From Bacillus salacetis (GTDB lineage Bacteria; Bacillota; Bacilli; Bacillales; Bacillaceae_B): a DNA stretch of 53,954 nt. Under the pieces are notes generated by a model. It did not search any database. It worked only from the letters and a program-made list of their open reading frames with translations, and was not told where the DNA came from. Position 1 is the first letter of the stretch, and each line of letters opens with the position of its first letter. The stretch lies in the NCBI RefSeq assembly GCF_003581585.1, contig NZ_QXIR01000035.1, positions 1-53,954 on the forward strand, written 5' to 3'. Shown here piece by piece: positions 8,518-16,835 of this stretch. The position numbers and the translations under genes were made by a program.

Positions 8518-9782
8518 TGGGTGCCGTATTATTTGGTTTGTTTGCCATTCTATTGATATTAGGTATTCCGGTTGCGTTTGTGCTGGCATTATCCTCGATC
8601 GGTGCACTTGTTTTTGCAGATTATCCTCTGGTTGTCTTAGGCCAGCGTTTTTTTACAGCCCTGGATTCTTTCCCTTTCATGGCCATTCCATTATTCATGT
8701 TAGCTGGATCGATCATGGGCCATGGCGGTATTACCAGAAGAATTATAGATTTCGCCCTTTCCATCGTAGGTAACATCAGAGGGGCACTTTCTCATGTTGT
8801 TGCAACGAGTGGGATAATGATGGGTGGTATTTCAGGTTCCGGTGTAGCGGATACCGCCGCACTTGGTTCCATCATGGTACCGGAAATGAAAAGGAGAAAA
8901 TATGACCCTGGTTTTTCTGCGGCATTAGTTGCTGCGTCAGGAAGCATCGGGTTGATCATTCCGCCTAGTATTGCCTTGATCATTTATGGAGTGGCGACAC
9001 AATCCTCTATCGGGGACTTATTTATTGCAGGAATCATCCCTGGTGTATTAATTGGGTTGGGCTTCTTCATTTACTCTTACTTTGTTGCTAGAAAGAATAA
9101 TTACCCTAAAGAAGGAAAAGTAAGCTTTCACGGAATTTGGACCAGCTTTAAAAAGGCGATTTGGGCTTTGTTGATGCCGATCATCATCATCTTCGGTATC
9201 CGGGGCGGTGTATTTACTGCGACAGAAGGCGGAGCGATCATCTCGGTCTATGCTTTCCTTATCAGCGCGTTTGTTTACAAGGAAATTAAGTTCAAGGATA
9301 TTCCGAAGATTTTCTTTGATGCAGCGATAAGCACTGCGGTCATATCCACGATCATTGCCGCAACCACTCTATTCAGCTGGTTGTTATCAAGCGAACAGAT
9401 ACCGCAGCAGATCACAGCATCATTACTGGGAATCACAGAGAATCCGATTATTCTGCTGCTGCTGATCAACGTCATACTCCTTATTTGTGGAATGTTCTTG
9501 GACAGCGGACCTGCGATCTTGCTTTTGGCGCCAATTCTTGCACCGGTTTCAGCGAGTTTAGGGCTGGATCCAGTTCAATTTGGATTGATCATGGTCATCA
9601 ACTTAACAATCGGATTATTGACACCGCCGGTTGGAACCTCCATGTATGTCGCGAGTAACATTTCCGGAGTTCCGGTTATGCAGTTATCAAAGAAGCTGAT
9701 GCCATTCTGGTTCATCATGATAGCGGTCTTGCTCTTAGTGACCTTCATTCCGGGAATTACTACCTTCTTCATTGAAAACTAA
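8517..9782 (+). CDS. dctM: TRAP transporter large permease (DctM family)
   Basis: 421 aa, 12 or so hydrophobic segments, a full-length DctM. Hallmarks are the start PVAFVLALSSIGALV, FPFMAIPLFMLAG, the first-half GGISGSGVADTAALGSIMVP motif and the second-half LTPPVGTSMYVASNISGVP motif, the two re-entrant hairpins that bind Na+ and substrate. Translationally coupled to dctQ. No terminator separates it from the kinase gene, so transporter and catabolic genes are one unit. Confidence 0.94.
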   Translation: MGAVLFGLFAILLILGIPVAFVLALSSIGALVFADYPLVVLGQRFFTALDSFPFMAIPLFMLAGSIMGHGGITRRIIDFALSIVGNIRGALSHVVATSGIMMGGISGSGVADTAALGSIMVPEMKRRKYDPGFSAALVAASGSIGLIIPPSIALIIYGVATQSSIGDLFIAGIIPGVLIGLGFFIYSYFVARKNNYPKEGKVSFHGIWTSFKKAIWALLMPIIIIFGIRGGVFTATEGGAIISVYAFLISAFVYKEIKFKDIPKIFFDAAISTAVISTIIAATTLFSWLLSSEQIPQQITASLLGITENPIILLLLINVILLICGMFLDSGPAILLLAPILAPVSASLGLDPVQFGLIMVINLTIGLLTPPVGTSMYVASNISGVPVMQLSKKLMPFWFIMIAVLLLVTFIPGITTFFIEN

Positions 9783-9827
9783 GACCAACTATAACGTTCA
9801 TCATTCTTATATAGAAAGGGTTTAATT

Positions 9828-11105
9828 ATGGGACAGATAGTACTGGGCATTGTAGCAGATGACTTTTCAGGCGCAAGCGATGCCGCATCCTTTTTAGTGC
9901 AGCAAGGAATCAAGACGGTCTTGTTTAATGGCGTACCACAAGAACCGCTGCAAGATACAGAGGAAAAGATTGCGGTAGTAGTGGCTTTGAAAACACGGAC
10001 GGAAGAAACGAATACAGCCGTTAAAGAATCGCTGAAGGCGTTCGGATGGCTGAAGGATAATGGTGCTGAACAACTATATAGTAAATACTGTTCAACGTTT
10101 GATTCCAGAAAGGAAGGCAATATCGGCCCCATCATTGATAGCGTGCTGGAAAAGTATAATATCAAATACACTGTGATTGCACCAGCTCTCCCTGTCAATG
10201 GCCGGGTGGTGAAAGAAGGACGTTTGATTGTGAACGGGGTCCCTCTGGATGAAACACATATGAAGCATCATCCGTTGACTCCTATGTGGGATTCGGACCT
10301 GGCTGAGTTGATGCGTCCGCAAGGCAAATATGAAAGCTTGAAGCTTACACATGAAATACTTGAACTCAGCAAGGAAGAAATTCTGAAGATGGTCGAGGAG
10401 TTCGGTGCGGATAAGGAGCATTTCTATGTAATCCCTGACTATGCTGAAGAAAAGCACGCTTTGAAAATTGTGGATCTGTTTGGAGATCTGGACCTGCTGA
10501 CCGGCGGATCAGGCCTGATGACTTACCTTGGCCAAAAATATCGGAAGGAAAATGCTGCCTCGGAAATCAGTGACAGTTCAACTTCCGGTAAAGCGATTGT
10601 TTTGGCGGGCAGCTGCTCTGCAGCAACTCTTCAGCAGATTGAAGAATTCCAGAACAGCGGCGGTAAATCGATTAAAATCGACCCGGTCGATTTGGTTGAA
10701 GGAAAGCAGACAAAAGAAGAAATCTGGGAACAAATCGAATCAATGGATGAAGATGCTGTGCTGGTTTACAGCTCGGATAAGCCGGAGAATGTCAGGAAAG
10801 CACAACAGGCAGGAAGAGATAAAGTATCCGGGATGCTTGAAAGCACCACTGCCTTTATTGCGAAAAATGCAGAGAAGAGCGGTGTGAACCGGATTATCGT
10901 AGCGGGCGGTGAAACATCAGGCGCTGTTACACAAGTGCTTGGTTATGACTCCTATTTAGTGGGGGAGAGCATTGCACCTGGAGTGCCGGTCATGGTACCC
11001 CTGGAAAATAAAAATTTACGACTAGTATTGAAATCGGGAAATTTTGGTCAAAAGGATTTCTTCCTAAGATCCATTGACATCACAAAGGGTGATGTCAATG
11101 GCTAG
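9828..11105 (+). CDS. otnK: Four-carbon acid sugar kinase (OtnK/DUF1537 family)
   Basis: ATP-dependent kinase which, in characterised relatives, phosphorylates 3-oxo-tetronate (or threonate) at C4. 425 aa, normal length. The N-terminal sugar-binding domain opens with VADDFSGASDAA and the C-terminal nucleotide-binding domain carries VAGGETSGAVTQ and a Gly-rich end. The preceding GAAAGGG is a fair binding site. It overlaps the decarboxylase gene by 8 bases. Pairing with an OtnC homologue favours the 3-oxo-tetronate route over the D-threonate route, which uses a PdxA2-type dehydrogenase. The exact stereoisomer cannot be read from the sequence. Confidence 0.88.
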   Translation: MGQIVLGIVADDFSGASDAASFLVQQGIKTVLFNGVPQEPLQDTEEKIAVVVALKTRTEETNTAVKESLKAFGWLKDNGAEQLYSKYCSTFDSRKEGNIGPIIDSVLEKYNIKYTVIAPALPVNGRVVKEGRLIVNGVPLDETHMKHHPLTPMWDSDLAELMRPQGKYESLKLTHEILELSKEEILKMVEEFGADKEHFYVIPDYAEEKHALKIVDLFGDLDLLTGGSGLMTYLGQKYRKENAASEISDSSTSGKAIVLAGSCSAATLQQIEEFQNSGGKSIKIDPVDLVEGKQTKEEIWEQIESMDEDAVLVYSSDKPENVRKAQQAGRDKVSGMLESTTAFIAKNAEKSGVNRIIVAGGETSGAVTQVLGYDSYLVGESIAPGVPVMVPLENKNLRLVLKSGNFGQKDFFLRSIDITKGDVNG

Positions 11106-11697
11106 CCTTGAACAAAAATTTCAAGAAGCGATTTGGATTGGGAAAGCTTTGTTTGACAGAGATAAAGCCACTGGATCATCAGCCAATATGAGTTTCCTTC
11201 ATGAAGGGAAATTATATATTACGGGGAGTGGCACTTGTTTTGGGAACTTAACGAGAGAAGACTTTTCTGTAACGGATATGAAGGGAGAGCACCTCGGGGG
11301 GATCAAGCCGAGTAAGGAACTTCCCCTCCATAAGACGCTTTATGATAAAACCTCTTCCATTCAAGCGGTGATTCATACGCACAGCTTCTATTCGACATTA
11401 TGGTCGTGCATGAATCATGAAAATGAACAGGATATCATACCGGAATATACTCCATATCTGAAGATGAAGATTGGAACCATCGGCTTGGTCCCATATGGAA
11501 AACCAGGTTCCCGGAAGCTGTTTGACTTTTTTGCTGAAAAGGTCAATGACAGTGATGGATATATTCTTAAAAACCATGGGCCGGTTGTCGGGGATAAAGA
11601 TTTGATGTCTGCGTTTTATGCTTTGGAAGAGCTTGAAGAAAGCGCCAGGATTGCTTGGGAGCTGCGGAATGAGAATGCGAATTTAATAGAAGAATAA
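11098..11697 (+). CDS. otnC: Class II aldolase family, OtnC-type 3-oxo-tetronate-4-phosphate decarboxylase
   Basis: 199 aa, class II (zinc) aldolase/adducin fold. Zinc and catalytic residues are seen in KELPLHKTLYD (Glu), HTHSFYSTLW (two His) and LKNHGPVVG (third His). With OtnK in the same operon it is best read as the decarboxylase giving dihydroxyacetone phosphate and CO2; an L-fuculose-phosphate-type aldolase is the alternative. The frame stays open to a TTG at 11074, but AAAGGG lies 8 bases before the ATG at 11098, which overlaps the kinase end. The operon's terminator follows at once. Confidence 0.87.
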   Translation: MASLEQKFQEAIWIGKALFDRDKATGSSANMSFLHEGKLYITGSGTCFGNLTREDFSVTDMKGEHLGGIKPSKELPLHKTLYDKTSSIQAVIHTHSFYSTLWSCMNHENEQDIIPEYTPYLKMKIGTIGLVPYGKPGSRKLFDFFAEKVNDSDGYILKNHGPVVGDKDLMSAFYALEELEESARIAWELRNENANLIEE

Positions 11698-11706
11698 TCA
11701 TGATTC

Positions 11707-11742
11707 AAAAGCAAGTGGAGGGGTGCATTTCCACTTGCTTTT
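11707..11742 (+). terminator. Terminator of the sugar-acid operon
   Basis: AAAAGCAAGTGGA (11707-11719) pairs perfectly with TCCACTTGCTTTT (11730-11742), followed by GTTTTGGG. Confidence 0.88.
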
Positions 11743-11774
11743 GTTTTGGGTGAACCAGCCGGAGAGAGCAGGAT

Positions 11775-12917
11775 TTAGGAAGATATAACCTCCAGCCTTC
11801 TATTCTCATAATCAATGATCAGGCGCCCGTCTTTTGCTATATCGCTTCCGAAGACACCATCAGGCGTAAAGAAGGTGCCGAAGTCGGACAGCATCATCCG
11901 TACATTTTGAAGAGAGAGGGTCTGGCTGTCATTAAATTGGATGCTCAGGCTTTCTATGCTTTTGGTCTCTCTTTCTTTTATATCTCCAAGTCCTCCGCCG
12001 TGCAGGATCCTGGATTTGACAGTAAGGCCGTCCAGTTTTGTCAGGAGCGGCTGCCCGAAGTGGGTTTTGTTCGCGCCGGTGTCCAGGCCGAAATATAAAC
12101 GGCGGCCATATGGTCCTTGGGCTTTTACAAAGGGTGCACCGCAGAAGAACAAGTTCTGCTCTTTCGCTTCCTTTTGTACAGGTTTTTGTATCATCACTTG
12201 GTTCTGCTTGTAGTCTATCTCTATATGCATGTGCTGGATAATGTCCCACCCAATGATCCCGTCAATGATCATCGTTTCGTTGAGGTGGGGGATCTCGATC
12301 TCTAACAGGTTATCTGCAAGGACCAGGGAAGGGTGTTTCGTAATCAGCACGCCTTCTATTTCAATAGACTCAATGAATGTGAGGCCTGTCTCCAGATCCT
12401 GATTTGTGGAGTTGCCCACCACCATTTCCTTCTCTTTTAAAAGGGTCATCCCGCATTCGTGGGCCAATGAATTCGATACCACGGTCATGCCTGCTCCAGT
12501 GTCCAGCCAGAAGAATTTCTTTTTTCCGTTAACTGTGATTTCGATGGTTGGACACCCTGAAAGGCTGGGTTTCATTGGGATATGTACAGGTGATTCCGGA
12601 AGTGAGTAAATGGCCGTTTCGGATTTGTGGCAGGCTTTAGCTATTAATCGGTTGCTGGTCTCGATACCAGGCTCATCTAGTAGTCCCAATGTTTCCATGT
12701 GCCCCCATGCCGAATTCGCAAAGTAGAGATCGAACAATAGTTTGGCTGCCTGTTGTTTTAAGGTGGAATCCCCGCCAGCGGTATAAAGCTGCTTTAATTG
12801 CTCTGCGGCAGTAAGGTCTTCACCTTTTGTAATAGAAACTAATGCTGCGGCAAATCCGTTGTAGCCAGGTTCATGTTCACTAAATTCGAACGTCTTCAAT
12901 TCTTCCATACCCTTCAA
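11775..12917 (-). CDS. Cytosolic aspartyl protease-like protein with two retropepsin domains
   Basis: 380 aa without signal peptide or membrane helices. An alpha-helical N-terminus (about 1-110) precedes two retropepsin-like lobes in one chain: LDTGAG with Asp139 and its GIIGWDI partner motif, and LDTGAN with Asp279 and its GVFGSDI partner. Both catalytic DTG triads are intact, so an internal pseudo-dimer, like pepsin, is plausible. The TTG start at 12917 is backed by GAGGTGG six bases upstream; the ATG at 12908 is too far from it. Substrate is unknown. It is alone on its strand, with no obvious partner. Confidence 0.78.
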   Translation of the reverse strand: MKGMEELKTFEFSEHEPGYNGFAAALVSITKGEDLTAAEQLKQLYTAGGDSTLKQQAAKLLFDLYFANSAWGHMETLGLLDEPGIETSNRLIAKACHKSETAIYSLPESPVHIPMKPSLSGCPTIEITVNGKKKFFWLDTGAGMTVVSNSLAHECGMTLLKEKEMVVGNSTNQDLETGLTFIESIEIEGVLITKHPSLVLADNLLEIEIPHLNETMIIDGIIGWDIIQHMHIEIDYKQNQVMIQKPVQKEAKEQNLFFCGAPFVKAQGPYGRRLYFGLDTGANKTHFGQPLLTKLDGLTVKSRILHGGGLGDIKERETKSIESLSIQFNDSQTLSLQNVRMMLSDFGTFFTPDGVFGSDIAKDGRLIIDYENRRLEVISS

Positions 12918-13041
12918 AAAAATCCACCTCTCTGAAAATGGTCAATACCTATCCTGATTATAGCAATAAATGGGTGTATAACCTTGGGTTTCCTCTGATA
13001 AAATTTTCTTTTTTCCCAATAAACAGAAAAGGGCGGCTGAC

Positions 13042-13070
13042 CTGACATCGCTGTTTTCTTAGGCTATAAT
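13042..13070 (+). promoter_or_regulatory. SigA-type promoter of the metNIQ-like operon
   Basis: -35 CTGACA (13042-13047), 17-base spacer, -10 TATAAT (13065-13070). The leader from here to metN is under 50 bases, so there is no room for a SAM riboswitch or T-box, which usually precede Bacillus methionine transport genes. Confidence 0.75.
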
Positions 13071-13116
13071 TGTATGCGTCGTATTTTTACCCTTCATTAA
13101 AGAAAGGGGTTTATTT

Positions 13117-13851
13117 ATGCTCTCGTTACAAGGTGTGACGAAAAGTTTTTCAGGATCTAAAGTCATTAAATCGGTTTCCTTGGATATAGATAAAGGCGAG
13201 ATTCATGGGATCATCGGAGCCAGCGGTGCCGGGAAGTCGACACTGCTGAGGCTGATGAACTTGCTGGAGGTGCCGGATAAGGGTGCCGTCATGGTGAACG
13301 GGGAAGTTCTGACAGAGATGAACAGCCGGGGGCTTCGGGAAGCAAGAAAATCAATCGGGATGATTTTTCAGCATTTCAATCTGGCAGCCAATAAGACGGT
13401 TTATGAGAATGTCATGGTTTCGCTGGAGCTGGCGAATTTCCCAAAGAGAGAGCGCAAGAATCGTGTGTTGGAATGCCTGCGGTTTGTTGGTCTTGAGACG
13501 TTCAAGGAGAAATATCCTGCGCAGTTGAGCGGCGGACAGAAGCAGCGGGTGGCGATTGCCAGGGCGCTTGCGAATAAGCCTGGAGTGCTGTTGTGTGATG
13601 AACCGACCTCCTCCCTTGACCCCAACACAACCTCTGATATTCTCGGCGTTTTGGAAAATATCAATAGAAGCTTCGGTGTGACGATTGTCATTGTCAGCCA
13701 TGAGATGGACGTGATCAAGAGCATTTGCAATCGGGTGACGGTCATGGCGGATGGAGAAATCTATGATACGGTGGATTCCACACCAAGAGGAATCCAAGCG
13801 AGAGATGACAGCCCGGATTATTTTGTAGAACAGCTGACGAAGGATGTGTGA
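13117..13851 (+). CDS. metN: Methionine-type ABC importer ATPase, NIL domain absent
   Basis: 244 aa ABC ATPase: Walker A GASGAGKST, Q-loop MIFQHFNLA, signature LSGGQKQR, Walker B VLLCDEPTSSLD, and a switch His in IVSHEMD. The sequence LLEVPDKGAVMVNGEVL and KTVYENVMVSLELA are MetN-like. Usual MetN proteins are about 340 aa and end in an ACT-like NIL domain that binds methionine and shuts transport down; here the chain stops at the ATPase. Four-gene order ATPase, permease, binding protein with close spacing supports a MetNIQ importer, but substrate could differ (another D/L-methionine-like amino acid). Confidence 0.85.
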   Translation: MLSLQGVTKSFSGSKVIKSVSLDIDKGEIHGIIGASGAGKSTLLRLMNLLEVPDKGAVMVNGEVLTEMNSRGLREARKSIGMIFQHFNLAANKTVYENVMVSLELANFPKRERKNRVLECLRFVGLETFKEKYPAQLSGGQKQRVAIARALANKPGVLLCDEPTSSLDPNTTSDILGVLENINRSFGVTIVIVSHEMDVIKSICNRVTVMADGEIYDTVDSTPRGIQARDDSPDYFVEQLTKDV

Positions 13852-13857
13852 TGGACG

Positions 13858-14520
13858 ATGCTGGATGTTTTAGTTCAATATGAAGCTGAAATTTGGCGGT
13901 CTATCGGGCAGACATTTGTGATGGTCGGGATTTCCATCCTGGCTGCCGTACTGGTCGGGCTTCCGGTCGGAACGCTGCTTTTTCTTTGCCGGAAGGGGAA
14001 TCTGCTCCAAAATCAGGCTGTATTCTCGATCGTTAATTTATTGGTGAATATCATCCGCTCATTCCCGTTTTTGCTGCTCGTCGTATTCCTGATCCCTTTT
14101 ACAAGGCTGATTGTCGGGACGGCGATTGGAACAGCAGCTGCGACGGTTCCGTTAGCGATCATCGCGATAGCCCATTACTCGCGGCTGGTCGAGCAGTCTT
14201 TGCTTGATGTGCCCAGAGGCGTGATGGAAGCAGCCATCTCGATGGGAGCTTCTGTGAAGGAAGTCGTTTTTATGTTTGTGTATGTCGAGGCGCGCTCAGG
14301 TCTTGTCCTTGGGCTGACAACATCGATCATCAGCTTCATCTCGTACTCCACGATCATGGGTGTCGTCGGGGGCGGAGGGATCGGTGACTTTGCCATCAGG
14401 TATGGATATCAGCAGTTCAAGACAGATTTAATGCTTTACATGATCGTCATCATGATCATCTTCGTGCAGCTCATCCAATTTCTTGGAACAACAGTTGCTC
14501 GGATAATCGATAAAAGATAA
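13858..14520 (+). CDS. metI: Methionine-type ABC importer permease
   Basis: 220 aa with five predicted helices and the permease coupling loop (VPRGVMEAAISMGASVKEVVF, residues about 118-138), which contacts the ATPase. MetI-like features are NIIRSFPFLLLVVFLIPFTR near residue 60 and the ending GDFAIRYGYQQFKTDLM. It starts seven bases after the ATPase stop with only a weak binding site, so it is probably translated by coupling. Confidence 0.9.
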   Translation: MLDVLVQYEAEIWRSIGQTFVMVGISILAAVLVGLPVGTLLFLCRKGNLLQNQAVFSIVNLLVNIIRSFPFLLLVVFLIPFTRLIVGTAIGTAAATVPLAIIAIAHYSRLVEQSLLDVPRGVMEAAISMGASVKEVVFMFVYVEARSGLVLGLTTSIISFISYSTIMGVVGGGGIGDFAIRYGYQQFKTDLMLYMIVIMIIFVQLIQFLGTTVARIIDKR

Positions 14521-14539
14521 ACCACAGGAGGAAATCATA

Positions 14540-15379
14540 ATGAAAAAGATACTTTTACTTATGGCTGCGCTTTTGCTTATATTAGCGGGCTGCGGTCAGA
14601 ATAATGAAGGAAATAATTCCGAAAAGGCTTCAGAGCCAAAGGATGAGAAACAGGAAGAAGTGACATTGAAGGTTGCTTCTTTAATCCCGCCAATGACTGA
14701 AATTCTTGAGTTGGTGAAGCCGAAGCTTGCTGAAGAAAACATCAATCTTGAAATGGTTGTCCTTGGAGATAATGTTCAGCCAAACACCGCTCTTGCCGCA
14801 AAAGAAGTGGACGCGAACTTCTTCCAGCATGTACCTTACATGGAGGAATTCAATAGAAGCAACGATGCGGATCTTGTCCCTGTAACACCGATCTATTTTG
14901 CCAATTATGGTGTGTATTCAAAGGAGTACGCGTCAATGGACGAGCTGCCTGAAGGTTCCGTGATCGCCATTGCCAATGATGTTTCCAACATCGACCGTTC
15001 TCTTTCTTTGCTTGCGCAGCATGGAGTGATCACATTGAAGGAAAAAGAAGATGTGTACTACACGCAGGCAGATATCGTGGAAAACCCTAAGAACTATGAA
15101 TTTAAAGAAGTAGACCTGCTGATGCTGGCGAGGATGTACGATGACGCGGATGCCGTCGTCATGACACCGGCTTATGCAGCACCGCTTGGCTTGACGCCAA
15201 AGAGTGACGGCCTTTTAACAGAAGGTGTTGAAAATGACTTTGCCATCACACTGGTAGCCCGCGAAGACAATGCAGATTCCGAGCCGATCCAGAAACTGGC
15301 TGAAGCGATGACAAGCCCTGAAGTCCGTGCGTTTCTAGAAGAGAATTATGATGAAACGGCGATTCCGGCGTTTGAATAA
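14540..15379 (+). CDS. metQ: MetQ/NlpA-family substrate-binding lipoprotein
   Basis: 279 aa. Lipoprotein signal (residues 1-17, lipobox LAGC) and an acidic, Asn-rich linker precede the NlpA domain. Diagnostic pieces are NTALAAKEVDANFFQHVPYM, followed by IYFANYGVYSKEY and an AIANDVSNIDRSL stretch. AGGAGG sits 7 bases before the ATG. It should capture methionine or a close relative outside the cell for MetNI. Confidence 0.9.
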   Translation: MKKILLLMAALLLILAGCGQNNEGNNSEKASEPKDEKQEEVTLKVASLIPPMTEILELVKPKLAEENINLEMVVLGDNVQPNTALAAKEVDANFFQHVPYMEEFNRSNDADLVPVTPIYFANYGVYSKEYASMDELPEGSVIAIANDVSNIDRSLSLLAQHGVITLKEKEDVYYTQADIVENPKNYEFKEVDLLMLARMYDDADAVVMTPAYAAPLGLTPKSDGLLTEGVENDFAITLVAREDNADSEPIQKLAEAMTSPEVRAFLEENYDETAIPAFE

Positions 15380-15390
15380 GAATTGATGAG

Positions 15391-15418
15391 GACCCTTCTC
15401 TTTGTTTAGAGAGGGGTC
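15391..15418 (+). terminator. Terminator after metQ
   Basis: GACCCTTCTCT (15391-15401) pairs with AGAGAGGGGTC (15408-15418), one G-T pair, then a short T-rich run. Confidence 0.85.
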
Positions 15419-15435
15419 TTTCGTATCTCATTGGA

Positions 15436-15969
15436 TCATACAGCCTTTTTCCTCTCATTCCTCTGCTTTCTCATGTCCCGCCATACTTTCCGTACTCTGT
15501 ATCCGTCTGTCGGGGTCCCGCCAAGGCCCTTTCTCCATTTAGGATATATATAAGGCAGGCTTGTCGAGAGGAAGGTAAAGACGTTGATGACGGTGAATGC
15601 CCTCATTAGAACAAATAATTCCCCAGAGAAATGAGGTGCAGCAGTCTGCGCAGCGACGGCAGCAATAAGCGACAGGGCTGGTCCTCCTGCATAGAAGGCC
15701 ATACGCTGCTTATTGGACATTCTTTCGGTATACGGTTTTCCCTCCTTGTCCACTGAGGAACAGTATCCGAAGGTGGCGAAACGTAGATAAAAATTGATCC
15801 TGCCAATCTTGAATTTCGTTGAATTCTCAGTGTTGCTTGGACCGAGGAATACATTTGCACGGCTTTGTTTTGTGAACAGAATGGAACCCGCGGCGTGTCC
15901 GAGCTCATGGATCAAAACGGCCAGAGGCACCAGGAAGAGGTAGATGATCAACGCATTTACAAAAACCAA
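15436..15969 (-). CDS. M50-like membrane zinc metallopeptidase, 177 aa
   Basis: A small intramembrane-protease-like protein with the zinc motif HELGH in its first helix (residues about 20-24 of the protein starting at 15969), a central GGPALSL helix and TPTDGYRV near the end, where site-2 proteases carry the third zinc ligand Asp. The frame continues 24 codons further to an ATG at 16041, but AGGAG lies 8 bases before the TTG at 15969, while no site precedes the ATG and the extra stretch overlaps promoter-like sequence. Target is unknown. It diverges from the DUF402 gene and shares its promoter region. Confidence 0.75.
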   Translation of the reverse strand: MVFVNALIIYLFLVPLAVLIHELGHAAGSILFTKQSRANVFLGPSNTENSTKFKIGRINFYLRFATFGYCSSVDKEGKPYTERMSNKQRMAFYAGGPALSLIAAVAAQTAAPHFSGELFVLMRAFTVINVFTFLSTSLPYIYPKWRKGLGGTPTDGYRVRKVWRDMRKQRNERKKAV

Positions 15970-16024
15970 TTTATCTACTCCTTTCGCTTTCCAAGTTCTA
16001 ATTTTTAGATTATTCCACTTTATT

Positions 16025-16040
16025 TGGTATAATTTTACCA
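16025..16040. promoter_or_regulatory. Palindromic operator candidate in a divergent promoter
   Basis: TGGTATAATTTTACCA is symmetric except for one central pair and contains TATAAT, a -10 candidate for the plus-strand gene. It sits between the divergent M50-like and DUF402 genes. Confidence 0.4.
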
Positions 16041-16073
16041 TAGAATAGACCGGTACACTTAAGGGAGATGGAC

Positions 16074-16619
16074 GTGCTGAAACGAAAATACGGAAATCGG
16101 CAGGGATGGAAGAGGATCATAGATAGCAGGTATGCTCAGTCTTTTTTGAAGAATGATGAGTTTAAGGGTTTCATCACCTTATTGCATACAGTGAAGGTCG
16201 CCCACCCATTGATGGTCAGGTATGCAGGTCACTCTTTCTGCATCGCGGATGATGGATATATGTGGCTTCACCAATTTCCTGAAGGGAAAAATCACTGTGT
16301 AACGACGATGTATAATGAAAAGGGCGAGATTGTTCAGTGGTATATCGATATCTGTGTGAAAAACCATCTGGAGGATGAGGTCCCCTGGATGGAGGACTTG
16401 TATCTGGACCTGGTCATACTGCCGACAGGCGAAATAATAGAAAAAGATGTGGATGAATTGGAAGAGGCGCTTTCGCTGGGAAAGGTTGATCGAAAACTGT
16501 ATGATTTGGCGTGGAAGGAGCAGAGGGAAATCCTGCATCTGATAAAAGCGGGTGAGTTCCAGCTGCTGGAGGCCGCCTCTGCACATAAGGAACTTCTTAT
16601 TAAAAAGCTCTTTTCGTAA
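16074..16619 (+). CDS. DUF402 family protein, 181 aa
   Basis: Recognisable by the core strand DLYLDLVILPTGEIIEKDVD and the following DELEEAL..GKVDRKLYDLA, as in DUF402/FomD-like barrels; some relatives are phosphatases or nucleotide-handling proteins that use the clustered acidic residues to bind metal. Soluble, single domain. The ATG at 16068 has its AAGGGAG site directly abutting it, so the GTG six bases later (16074) is better placed; the two differ by two residues. Function not determinable further. Confidence 0.72.
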   Translation: MLKRKYGNRQGWKRIIDSRYAQSFLKNDEFKGFITLLHTVKVAHPLMVRYAGHSFCIADDGYMWLHQFPEGKNHCVTTMYNEKGEIVQWYIDICVKNHLEDEVPWMEDLYLDLVILPTGEIIEKDVDELEEALSLGKVDRKLYDLAWKEQREILHLIKAGEFQLLEAASAHKELLIKKLFS

Positions 16620-16835
16620 ACTTTGTTGCTTTTCAATACAAAATTTAAATAATATCCTGGTAAATCCCCGTAAAAACCCTGGTGAACAGGAAAGAAAAGA
16701 GCTGCTCGTTCTTTTCGAGAGTAAAACCTTTGAATACAGGGGGAAAATCCGGCACCCGGGATTTTTCCGAAAGCAACAATATATGCAAAAACAGCCTATT
16801 AAAAAGCTAAGCGAAGAAAGCCGGAGGTGATATCA
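16620..16835 (+). other. Gene-free stretch with a degenerate repeat tail
   Basis: No credible gene. It holds an imperfect hairpin, GGAAAATCC...GGATTTTTCC (about 16742-16768), followed by GCAACAATAT and AACAGCCTATT (16773-16800). The latter resembles the sequence after the 837-960 repeat (AACAATA, 7 bases, AAAA, AGCCTATT), so this may be an eroded relative of that element. Confidence 0.35.

Noticed and set aside
12918..13116. SAM riboswitch or T-box before metN
   Set aside because: No conserved S-box or T-box sequences, and the leader is too short.
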